Shown in pieces: positions 41,513 through 49,375 of a stretch of 64,000 nt of DNA. Position 1 is the first letter of the stretch. Each line of letters starts with the position of its first letter. A program made the position numbers and the translations under genes. Source of the DNA: Rhizobacter sp. AJA081-3 (GTDB lineage: Bacteria > Pseudomonadota > Gammaproteobacteria > Burkholderiales > Burkholderiaceae_C); contig NZ_CP059067.1 of assembly GCF_017795745.1 (NCBI RefSeq), positions 1,240,001-1,304,000 of the forward strand, read 5' to 3'. The notes below the pieces were generated by a model. The model saw only the letters and a list, made by a program, of their open reading frames with translations. It had not been told where the DNA came from and ran no database searches.

Positions 41513-42177
41513 AGGCGGTTGCTCAGGCAGGTGTAGCCGTACCAGCGCCAGCCGAGCAGGCGCAGGATCAGGTCAATGGGGCGAAGCAGGCATGGGCGCG
41601 AACCCGCGGCCATCAACAGCGAGGTATAGATGCCGCACGCCGCACGCTCGATCGCGCCGCCGAACGGGCGCCGCTCGACGTGGAAGAGCCGCTTGCCGCG
41701 GCCGCCGCTGTCGGGCCAGTCGGGCTGCAGCATGAACGCGGCGAGCTCGCCGTAGCGCGTGGCGATGTTGGTGCCGGCCGGTAGTTCGTCGACGCTGTCG
41801 TGCATCAGGCCGATCGTCAGCAGTTTCGCCTGCGGCAGTGCCAGCGCCTCCTGCTCGGCCTGCAGCTTGACGCGCGGGTACTCGTAGCAGCGGGTGCGTT
41901 GCGCGACGATGGTGGAGGCCGAGCTGACGTAGACGATCTCGCGCACGCCCGCCGCACCCAGCCGCTGCAGCATGGCGCTGTTCTCACGCGGATCCCGCGA
42001 GTAGGACAGCACCCAGACGCGGTCGGCCGGCGTGAACTCGAAGGTGGCGAGATCGTGGTGGCCGATGGCCGCGCCGACGCGCCCGGCCAGCGATGGCTCG
42101 ACGCTCAGGCGCCGCCACACGGTCGAACCGCGGCCGAGCACGAGCTCGCGGGTGGGCAGGGGCGAGGCCGTCGTCAT
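41491..42177 (-). CDS. SDR/NAD(P)-epimerase-like protein
   Basis: The 228-residue protein has a short-chain dehydrogenase fold in reduced form. The central strand and serine region IVYVSSAS and the catalytic-type YPRVK (YxxxK) are visible. The N-terminal nucleotide-binding loop is unusual (LVLGRGSTVWRRL). It lacks the normal C-terminal substrate domain length, ending with a hydrophobic RPIDLILRLLGWRWYGYT stretch. ATG 42177 overlaps the stop of the aldo-keto reductase in an ATGA arrangement. The likely job is oxidation, reduction or epimerisation of a sugar for the EPS; the exact reaction is unknown. Confidence 0.65.
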   Translation of the reverse strand: MTTASPLPTRELVLGRGSTVWRRLSVEPSLAGRVGAAIGHHDLATFEFTPADRVWVLSYSRDPRENSAMLQRLGAAGVREIVYVSSASTIVAQRTRCYEYPRVKLQAEQEALALPQAKLLTIGLMHDSVDELPAGTNIATRYGELAAFMLQPDWPDSGGRGKRLFHVERRPFGGAIERAACGIYTSLLMAAGSRPCLLRPIDLILRLLGWRWYGYTCLSNRLWTSKTS

Positions 42178-43124
42178 GCGCGCAGGATCCTGGACTTCAG
42201 CCGGCGCCACAGCCGGGCGGCGCGACTGGCCGGGTAGACGCCAAGCGAGCGCTGGACCTGTGCGATGCGTTCGAGCATGGCCGGCGGCAGCGAGGCCGGC
42301 GACTCGCCGCCGAGATTGGCCTCGACCTGCTCGACACTCTTGCAGCTCAGGATGACCGTCGACACTTCAGGGTACGACAGCGGGTATGCGATCGCCGCCG
42401 CATGCAGCGAGCCGGCCGATCCGGCCAGGAAGTCGAAGGCACGCGCCTGCTCAGAGAGCGTGAGGATGCGAGCCGGCTCCCACTCGCGCCGCTGGTCGGC
42501 CGGGTCGGTGAAGCGCGCCGCCGCGTCGTACTTGCCGGTGAGAAAACCTCCCTTGAGCACCGAGCGGGCGATGACGCCGACGCCGCGCTCGCGCAGCAGC
42601 GCCAGGCGCGCGAGCAGCGGGTCGGGGTCGAGCAGGCTCACGCAGATCTGCAGCCCGTCGATGCCGGGCCGGGCGAGCACATGGTCGATGTCGCCGGCGC
42701 TGCGCAGCGATACGCCCACAAAGCGCAGCTTGCCGGCACGCTTGAGCGCGTCGAGTTCGTCGAACAGTGCTTCGTCCTTGCCGCGCGGCGCCCAGTGGAG
42801 CTGGTAGAAGTCGATGCGGTCGGTGTTCAGGCGGCGAAGCTGCTCGTGCACCAGCGTCGTCATGCCCTGCGGCTGGCCCGAGTACTTGCTGGCGACGATC
42901 CAGCGGTCGCGGCGGCCCGACAGGAAGCGACCGAGCAGCGCTTCCGACTCGCCGTACACGGCGGCCGTGTCGACGAAGTTGCAGCCCAGTGCCTCCGCCC
43001 GCGCCAGGGCGTCGAGCGCCTGCTGCGCCGGCACGGCGCCGTAACTGGCGCCGCCGATGGCCCAGGCGCCGAAGCCGCGCTCCGACACCTTCAGGCCGGT
43101 CCTGCCGAAGTCACGCGTTCGCAC
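42174..43124 (-). CDS. Aldo/keto reductase
   Basis: The 316-residue (beta/alpha)8 NADPH oxidoreductase has the catalytic tetrad visible: Asp in FVDTAAVYGE, Tyr in the same motif, Lys in IVASKYSG and His in FYQLHWAP. GRTGLKVSERGFGAWAIGG is the family N-terminus. It reduces carbonyl groups of sugars or other aldehydes. It is coupled by ATGA to the SDR-like gene and follows the PaaK-like gene by 15 bases, so it belongs to the same transcript. Confidence 0.88.
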   Translation of the reverse strand: MRTRDFGRTGLKVSERGFGAWAIGGASYGAVPAQQALDALARAEALGCNFVDTAAVYGESEALLGRFLSGRRDRWIVASKYSGQPQGMTTLVHEQLRRLNTDRIDFYQLHWAPRGKDEALFDELDALKRAGKLRFVGVSLRSAGDIDHVLARPGIDGLQICVSLLDPDPLLARLALLRERGVGVIARSVLKGGFLTGKYDAAARFTDPADQRREWEPARILTLSEQARAFDFLAGSAGSLHAAAIAYPLSYPEVSTVILSCKSVEQVEANLGGESPASLPPAMLERIAQVQRSLGVYPASRAARLWRRLKSRILRA

Positions 43125-43139
43125 GTCCGTCCTGTCTGG

Positions 43140-44507
43140 TCATCGCGCAGGGGGCCTTTCGATCTCGCGGACCGTCACGCGCCGCTTTCCCGACGGCGTC
43201 AACGGAATCTCGTCGACCCACTCGAAATCCACGCGCAACTGCGGCCCGGTCTGCTTCTCGATGCTGGCGCGAAGCTGTTGCTGAACGGGCTCCGAACGGC
43301 CGCCCTCGCCGACGAGCAGGATCTTCAGCCGATCCTCGCTCGTCTGGCGGACCTGGAAGCCTTCGATGGCCGAATGGTCCTTCATCAGGTGCGGGAAGAA
43401 CTCGCCGGGGATGATGCGGCCGTCCGGGCTGGTCAGCACATCCAGGCTGCGCCCTTCCACGGCGCCGAGCAGCGGCAAGCTGCGGCCGCAGGCGCAGGCG
43501 CCGCGGTGGTTCGACGTGCGGCCCAGGTCGCCGTTGAGGTAGCGCACGAATGGCATGCCCTCATTGTGCAGGTCGGTGATCGTCACGTGGCCGCTGCCCG
43601 AATCGACGGGTACGCCGGCATCGTCCGTCAGCTCGACGACCAGGTGGTCGGCGCTCGTGTGGTAGCCGTTGTGATGCTCGCACTCCGCGCCGATCAGCAT
43701 GAACTCGCGGCAACCGTAGGTATGGAACACCGGCGCGCGGAAGGCCCGTTCGAGCAGCGTGCGCTGGTCCTGCGTGAGCATCTCCGCGGCCGTGATCACC
43801 GACTGCGGCGACCAGCGTGCGCCCTGGTGGCGCTCGATCCAGCGCGCGAGTTCGACCAGTGCGCTGGTGTAGCCGACGATGACCCTGGGCCGGTAGTCGT
43901 CGATCGCCCGCACGTACTGCGGCAGGTTGTCCTGCGTCATGGTGAAGCAGCTCAGCACGCGGCGGCCGAGCACGCGGTCGTGCAGCTGCGTCTTCCAGCG
44001 CTTCAGTGCGGAGGTCGGCGTGATCTCGGTGCCCCAGATGTCCAGCCGGCGCTCGCCTTGCCGCCAGCCGGCCCAGGCATAGCCGCGCATCATCACCGCC
44101 ATGCGGCGCTCGTAGCTCTCGCGCGTGTATTCGAACGAGAAGGGCTGCCCGGTGGAGCCGCCGGTCGACTTGCGCATCGTCCGGCCCTGCCAGGAACTCG
44201 CGACCATGTCGGCCTGGTGGGCGCGGATCATGGCCTTGTCGATGGTCGGGAAATGGCGCAGGTCCGCAAGCTCGCGAAGATCGTGCGACGACACATCGGC
44301 CATCGCCCAGTGCCGTTGATAGAAGGGCACCTGCGCCTCGCAGTGCACGATCAGGCGCTTGAGCTTGGCGAACTGCATCGCGTGGAGCTCGTCGCTCGAC
44401 AGCCTTTGGTTGGCCTCGTACTCGGCCACGTATTCGAAGGTCTTTCGCCCGCGCAGGTGCGCCTCGTAAAAGGGATAGACGTGCTTACCGATCCACTCCA
44501 CTGCCAT
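43140..44507 (-). CDS. PaaK/CapK-like AMP-forming adenylating protein (copy 1)
   Basis: The 455-residue protein belongs to the phenylacetate-CoA-ligase/coenzyme F390 synthetase group, a branch of adenylating enzymes often found in capsule and EPS clusters. The phosphate-binding motif is TGGSTG (115-120), the A5-like motif is YGCREFMLIG, a zinc-like HRGACACGRS cluster follows, and PSGKRR at the C-terminus has the catalytic-type lysine. The substrate is not known. ATG 44507 is chosen; the 40-codon extension upstream is non-conserved. It is a tandem paralogue of the gene at 44680, with TGGSTG at the same residue number. Confidence 0.8.
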   Translation of the reverse strand: MAVEWIGKHVYPFYEAHLRGRKTFEYVAEYEANQRLSSDELHAMQFAKLKRLIVHCEAQVPFYQRHWAMADVSSHDLRELADLRHFPTIDKAMIRAHQADMVASSWQGRTMRKSTGGSTGQPFSFEYTRESYERRMAVMMRGYAWAGWRQGERRLDIWGTEITPTSALKRWKTQLHDRVLGRRVLSCFTMTQDNLPQYVRAIDDYRPRVIVGYTSALVELARWIERHQGARWSPQSVITAAEMLTQDQRTLLERAFRAPVFHTYGCREFMLIGAECEHHNGYHTSADHLVVELTDDAGVPVDSGSGHVTITDLHNEGMPFVRYLNGDLGRTSNHRGACACGRSLPLLGAVEGRSLDVLTSPDGRIIPGEFFPHLMKDHSAIEGFQVRQTSEDRLKILLVGEGGRSEPVQQQLRASIEKQTGPQLRVDFEWVDEIPLTPSGKRRVTVREIERPPAR

Positions 44508-44679
44508 GTTCTTGTTCCGCCCTGGATGACGGCGACGTGACCGGTTCGCGTCGCCTGGGCGGAAGTGGAGCACCGGCTGGCGGTGCTGTCCTTGAGCAAG
44601 AGAGGGCCGATTGCGAATCGTGTGCATCGGTGTGGGGGAGGGGCCGCAATCCAGTGGAGAAGTACCGCTGGCGGACCTG

Positions 44680-46041
44680 TCAGTTCAGCAAGGAGGCGTT
44701 GGCCAGCGAGATCGTGAGCCGGCGCTTGCCGGACGGCGTGGTCGGGATCGTGTCGACCTCGACGATCTCCACCCGCATCCCCGTCCCGGCGGTGGCCTGT
44801 ACCTTGGCGGTCAGCTTGTCGCGGCGCTCCTGGCTCCAAGGCGCCGGGACGACCAGCCTGAACTGCACGCAGTCGTGCGCCGTCTGCACCACCTGCCACT
44901 GGCGGACATCGGGCCAATCGAGCATGGCGTAGACGAAGAACTCACCCGGCACGTGGCGGCCATCGGGGGTCTCGATCAGATCGAGCACGCGCCCGTCGAC
45001 CGAGGCGAGCAGCGGCAGGCCGCGGCCGCAACTGCATCCGCTGGTCGCGTAGGTCGCCCGGTCGCCGTTGAGGTAGCGCACCATCGGCATGCCGAAGTTG
45101 TGCAGGTCGGTGATGGCGACCTCGCCCGAACTGCCTGCGGCGACGTTTCGGCCCGATTCATCGAGCGTCTCGAGCACCAGGTGGTCGACGTTGACGTGCA
45201 GGCCCTGGTGCTTCTCGCACTCCGAGGCCATCAGCATCACCTCGCGCGAGCCGTAGGTGTTGAACACCGGGCAGCCGAAGGCACGCTCGATGTCGTGGCG
45301 TTCCGGGTCGTACAGCGCCTCGGCGCCGGTGAGCACGCCGCGCACGCCAGTCAGCGTGCGGCCGGTCTGGATCATGCGACGAGCCACCAGCGCCACCGGA
45401 GTGACGTAGCCGACGATCGCGTTCGGCCGGTAGGCCACGAGCTCGTCGATGATCGGATCGATGTTCGACTCGGTCAGCGAGAAGGCGTCGAAGAATCGGC
45501 GATTGAAGGCGCCGTGGTACAGGCGGTCCTTGAAGCCGCCCCAGCCGCCCTTGCGCAGGCCGGTGCCCCACAGGTAGCCGGTGCGCGTGCCGAGCTTCGC
45601 GCCGCCCCAGCCGTAGCCGCGCCACATCACGGCGGTGCGCCGCGCATAGACGTCCATCGTGTACTCGAATCGGAACGGGTCACCGGTGGAGCCACCGGTG
45701 ACCTTGGTCAGCGTGCGGCCGCGCCAGCTGGTCGCAATCATCTCGTCGTAGTGGGCGCTGATGAGCGCCTTGGTCAGCACCGGATAGCGCTCGAGTTCGC
45801 TGACGCTGCCGAGCGGGCCAGCGGCCACGCCGTGCTCGCGCCAATGCCGTTGCAGGAAGGGCACCTGCTCCCAGCAGTGCGCCAGCAGCTCGTTGAGCTT
45901 GCGCAACTGCAGCGCCTGGAGCTCGTGCGGAGCGAGCCACTGGTTGCGTTCGTACTCGGCAACGTGCGACGCGGTGCCACGGCGCTTGACCAGCGTCTCG
46001 TAGGCCGGGAACAGCGCATTGCGGAACAGTGACTCGTACAA
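44680..46041 (-). CDS. PaaK/CapK-like AMP-forming adenylating protein (copy 2)
   Basis: The 453-residue protein has the same architecture as its downstream neighbour: TGGSTG (115-120), YGSREVMLMASECE, SGCSCGRGLP and PSGKRRLT. The similarity runs over the full length, so the pair arose by tandem duplication. Such proteins activate a carboxylate as acyl-AMP and pass it to CoA or another acceptor. Here acyl or amino-acid decoration of the EPS is plausible because an acyltransferase lies in the same block. It starts 25 bases after the heparinase-like gene. 172 bases separate it from copy 1; they contain no gene. Confidence 0.8.
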   Translation of the reverse strand: MYESLFRNALFPAYETLVKRRGTASHVAEYERNQWLAPHELQALQLRKLNELLAHCWEQVPFLQRHWREHGVAAGPLGSVSELERYPVLTKALISAHYDEMIATSWRGRTLTKVTGGSTGDPFRFEYTMDVYARRTAVMWRGYGWGGAKLGTRTGYLWGTGLRKGGWGGFKDRLYHGAFNRRFFDAFSLTESNIDPIIDELVAYRPNAIVGYVTPVALVARRMIQTGRTLTGVRGVLTGAEALYDPERHDIERAFGCPVFNTYGSREVMLMASECEKHQGLHVNVDHLVLETLDESGRNVAAGSSGEVAITDLHNFGMPMVRYLNGDRATYATSGCSCGRGLPLLASVDGRVLDLIETPDGRHVPGEFFVYAMLDWPDVRQWQVVQTAHDCVQFRLVVPAPWSQERRDKLTAKVQATAGTGMRVEIVEVDTIPTTPSGKRRLTISLANASLLN

Positions 46042-46066
46042 GGCTTCTCCAGTCGAAGAGGGCAGC

Positions 46067-48088
46067 TCAGTTCGCGAACAGGGCCGGTGGCGTCACGCCG
46101 GTGGGCAGCGGCCCGCTGAACTGAGGCGACTGGTCCGCACCGCGCAACTCCAGCGTGGCGCCGTTGGCCTGCGTGGAAAACCGGACCGTGGCCGTGCGGC
46201 CGTCGGCCAGCTTGATCTGCGCACCGGTCTGACCCGGCGCGTCGGACCGCGCGGCCGAGGTCACGGCCCCGTTGGCCGAGAGCACGTGCAGGAACACCGA
46301 GGCCGTGCCGGCCGAATCGGCCACGTCGACACGCACGCCGCCCTGCATGCCCTTGCGCAGCTCGGGCCACTGGCGCACCTCCGCCGTCAGCCCGGCGGGC
46401 GCGAGGCGCTGAACGTCGAGCCGGCTCTTGCCGTCGGCATAGCCGATCGTGTCGCCCGCCACGGTCGGCGGCCCGCCGAGGTTCAGGGTCCAGGTGCGCT
46501 TCGTCGCGGGGGAGCCGACGTTGGCCCGATCGAACACCACGAAGGTGTCGGGCTTGATGAAGAGGAACTCGCGCTCGGACTTCGTCACCGCCGGGTTGTT
46601 GCGGTAGACCGGCGTGATCTTGGCCGACGCGTACGTGAAGTGCTTGTTGTCGGCCAGCGCAGCCAGGGTGCAGCTCGTGCCATAGGCCTGCTTGACCGGC
46701 GCGCCGCCGTTGTCGAAGCGCACCAGGTTGTGCAGTTCCTCGTCCTGTTCGATGCCCGAGCGCGAGAACACGTTGGAGTCGGTGGCCAGCCAGGCGCCCT
46801 TGAAGAGCACGAAGCTGCCCTGGTCGCGGTGCGCGTGGCTCTCGGTGTAGGGGCCGCAGATGAAGTTGGCGTAGGTGGCCGAGCTGTCCCAGGCCGAGCG
46901 CATCATCAACTGCCCGGTGCCCGGGGCCCAGTAGGTGGTCGACAGGTCGGTCAGCGGCCGCGCCTGCAGGTCGGGCTGCTCGTAGAGAAAGTCCGCGACG
47001 AACATGAAGCTGTTCTTCATCTGCGGCACCGATGACGAATCGAGCAGCGTGCGTGCGGCGCCCGACAGTCGCTCCTGCGGGAACAGGGCCATCAGCTCGA
47101 GCAGGTATTCGCGGTGGTAGTCGAACAGCGCGGCGGTGCTGTCGCGGGCGTGGTCGCCGGTGGGCGCCAGGCGGTCCAGCGTGGGCACGATGCTATGCAT
47201 GAGGTGCGCCATCGAGGCCAGCGTGTGCGGCGTGCGCGTGGCGATGCGTTCGCCGGTGGAGCGCTCCCACCAGTCGTACAGCTGCCACAGGTTCTTCATC
47301 GCCGTGCCGTAGCCCGTGCCTTCGCGCGAGCCGCCGCCCTGCAACTCGCGGTTGAAGGTCGGGATGAGCTGGTTCTCGATCTTCGCGTTGCGGAACTTGT
47401 CGATCCACGCCGGCGCCTGCGGGTTCTCGCCGTGCGTCGCCAGGCCGAGCAGCATGGTCGCGCGCAGGAACGAGTAGTAGTAGTTGTTCGAGGGGTTGTC
47501 GACCGACCACCCGCTCCAGGCATAGGTGGTGTTGCCCCACTTGGCGCCGGTGTGGTTCCAGACGTTGCCCACCGCCACGTTCGAGTAGCTCACCCAGCGT
47601 GCGCGCTGCTCCGGAGTGAGCAGCGCATGGCACCAGTCGTACACCAGCGCCACGTTGCCGATGGTCTGACCGACCTCGAGGTAGCTGTCTCCGGCCACCG
47701 CAGCGCGCTGGTTGCGGGCGATCTTCTCCTCTTCGGCGACGACGAACTTCTCGGTTTCCTCGATGGCGTAGCTGGCGTACCGGGCGTCACCGGTGAGCTG
47801 GTACAGCAAGGCGGCGTACCAGGGCTGGAATGCATAGGCACGACGCCCCATCAGCTGGCCTGCCACCTGGTCCTGGAAGCGGCCGGCCGCCGCGGAGCGG
47901 CTGTCGAGCACCTTCATCAGGCGTGCCTTCGTGGCCTCGTCGGAGAGAAGGATGCGCGGATGCGCCTGGGGCAGCTTGAACGACGCCGGCGCCCGCCTGG
48001 CTTCGGCGCTGGTTTGGGCGAAAGCGCTGCTCCCCAGCGCCACGGCGGCGAGAGACAGGCAGATGGCAATGGATCGGCGCAGGCTCAT
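46067..48088 (-). CDS. Heparinase II/III-family secreted protein (third copy)
   Basis: The 673-residue protein has a cleavable signal peptide (SIAICLSLAAVALGSSAFA, cleavage near AFA-QT), not a lipobox, and no repeat or spacer domain. The toroid and sandwich are the same as in the two lipoproteins: FQPWYAALLYQLTG, GGGSREGTGYGTAMKNLW, TESHAHRDQGSF (first His418, with Arg replacing the second of two adjacent His). It would be periplasmic or secreted. Close protein identity with the gene at 34612 across about 80 residues suggests a recent duplication or conversion. The start at 48088 lacks a strong ribosome-binding site but fits the signal peptide. Confidence 0.87.
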   Translation of the reverse strand: MSLRRSIAICLSLAAVALGSSAFAQTSAEARRAPASFKLPQAHPRILLSDEATKARLMKVLDSRSAAAGRFQDQVAGQLMGRRAYAFQPWYAALLYQLTGDARYASYAIEETEKFVVAEEEKIARNQRAAVAGDSYLEVGQTIGNVALVYDWCHALLTPEQRARWVSYSNVAVGNVWNHTGAKWGNTTYAWSGWSVDNPSNNYYYSFLRATMLLGLATHGENPQAPAWIDKFRNAKIENQLIPTFNRELQGGGSREGTGYGTAMKNLWQLYDWWERSTGERIATRTPHTLASMAHLMHSIVPTLDRLAPTGDHARDSTAALFDYHREYLLELMALFPQERLSGAARTLLDSSSVPQMKNSFMFVADFLYEQPDLQARPLTDLSTTYWAPGTGQLMMRSAWDSSATYANFICGPYTESHAHRDQGSFVLFKGAWLATDSNVFSRSGIEQDEELHNLVRFDNGGAPVKQAYGTSCTLAALADNKHFTYASAKITPVYRNNPAVTKSEREFLFIKPDTFVVFDRANVGSPATKRTWTLNLGGPPTVAGDTIGYADGKSRLDVQRLAPAGLTAEVRQWPELRKGMQGGVRVDVADSAGTASVFLHVLSANGAVTSAARSDAPGQTGAQIKLADGRTATVRFSTQANGATLELRGADQSPQFSGPLPTGVTPPALFAN

Positions 48089-48189
48089 GGCAGGAGGCTC
48101 GGAAACGGAATCGCGCAGGATAGCGCCGCGTGTCGTGGCGGCAAGCGTCTGTTCTGGGGGGCTGCGCGAAGACTCGTCTCTTAGGGGCG

Positions 48190-49206
48190 TCACCAGCGCT
48201 TGTTGATCCAGTCCCGGCAGGGGTTTTCGAACAGATAGAAGGACGCCAGGCCGGTGAGCAGCGCCCCGACGACCGCCAGGCCGGCCGGAAAGGATGCCTT
48301 GTAGTCGTAGAAGGGCTGTTGCCAGAGATAGATCGAGTACGACCAGATGCCCATTTGGCGCAACGGCCACGCGGCGAGCGCCTGGCGCACGGCGGTGGGT
48401 GTCACGGCCAAGTGATTGACGCAGAAGGCCAGCGCCAGCGGCGACACGATGGCGCTCACCCACCAGTGCGCGTGCGGCAGGTAGCCCGGTACGGCCAGGC
48501 CCAGCGCCAGCAGCGGCATCCAGGGCCGCACGTACGGCGCGACGCGGTGCTTGACGAGAAAGTAGCCCGCCGAGACGAGCAGGAACGAGGCCGCGATCTC
48601 GGTACGGATCTCGAACGAGGTGGCGGCGATCCGCGGGTTCGTCTCGTACACGTAGTACAGCCCCATCGTCACCGCGCTCACCGCCGCGAGCACCCACGCC
48701 TCGCGCTTTCGCAGCACCGCGACCAGCGTCAGCAGGCTGAGGAACACGTAGCTGTGTTCCTCGACATTGAGCGACCAGAGATGGCCGATCGGCAGCCCCG
48801 TGCTCCAGATGTCCGGCTGTGCCGGCAGGTAGGTGCGAAGGAAGAGCGCCGAGGCGGCGATCTCGTTCCATCCCCGGCCGATGCCCGCCCAGGCCGCCAG
48901 ACCGTAGACCACGGTGATGAACAGCAGGAAGGCGGGCAGGATGCGGCTGATCCGCCGCTTGTAGAAGTGCACCAGTGAAACCCGCTTGACGAACAGGAGG
49001 TTGCTCATCAGCAGGCCGGAGAGGCAGAAGAAGATGTCGACGCCGAGTTGTCCCGAGTCGATGGCGTGCGAGGGCAGGAAATGCGACTGCAGCACCAGCA
49101 CGATGGCCAGGCCTCGCCACCCATCGAGGTAGTCGACACGGTCGGCAAGTTGCTGCCCGGCAGCGGGCACGGCGGCTGCGGCGATCAAGGGACTTTGGAT
49201 GATCAC
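48190..49206 (-). CDS. Acyltransferase family 3 membrane protein (OafA/YrhL-like)
   Basis: The 338-residue integral membrane protein has about ten helices. The family signature near the N-terminus is YLDGWRGLAIVLVLQSHFLP, with Arg31 and His42 in the conserved positions. SGLLMSNLLFVKR and WSLNVEEHSYVFLSLL are further motifs. These proteins move acetyl or other acyl groups across the membrane onto periplasmic or lipid-linked polysaccharides. The likely start is GTG 49206; upstream in-frame codons are non-conserved. It is the first gene of the minus-strand block and is divergent from the gene at 49376. Confidence 0.85.
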   Translation of the reverse strand: MIIQSPLIAAAAVPAAGQQLADRVDYLDGWRGLAIVLVLQSHFLPSHAIDSGQLGVDIFFCLSGLLMSNLLFVKRVSLVHFYKRRISRILPAFLLFITVVYGLAAWAGIGRGWNEIAASALFLRTYLPAQPDIWSTGLPIGHLWSLNVEEHSYVFLSLLTLVAVLRKREAWVLAAVSAVTMGLYYVYETNPRIAATSFEIRTEIAASFLLVSAGYFLVKHRVAPYVRPWMPLLALGLAVPGYLPHAHWWVSAIVSPLALAFCVNHLAVTPTAVRQALAAWPLRQMGIWSYSIYLWQQPFYDYKASFPAGLAVVGALLTGLASFYLFENPCRDWINKRW

Positions 49207-49375
49207 AACGACTGTGGGCTGGGGAAACCAGCTCCTGTTCGGCGCTGCGATGCGCCTGTGGCGTCGAATGTAATCGCTGCCGGATCGCCGCAGGTGCCCT
49301 TGAACAGGGGGGAAGCGGCGCGGGGGCCTGCAGCGTGGGATCCTGCCCACAGGAGGGCTTGCTCATAATCGCCGG

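Noticed and set aside
46067-49366. One 1099-residue minus-strand protein
   Set aside because: Only the last 673 residues, from a signal peptide at 48088, match the heparinase family; the earlier part is a wrong-frame shadow of the acyltransferase gene.
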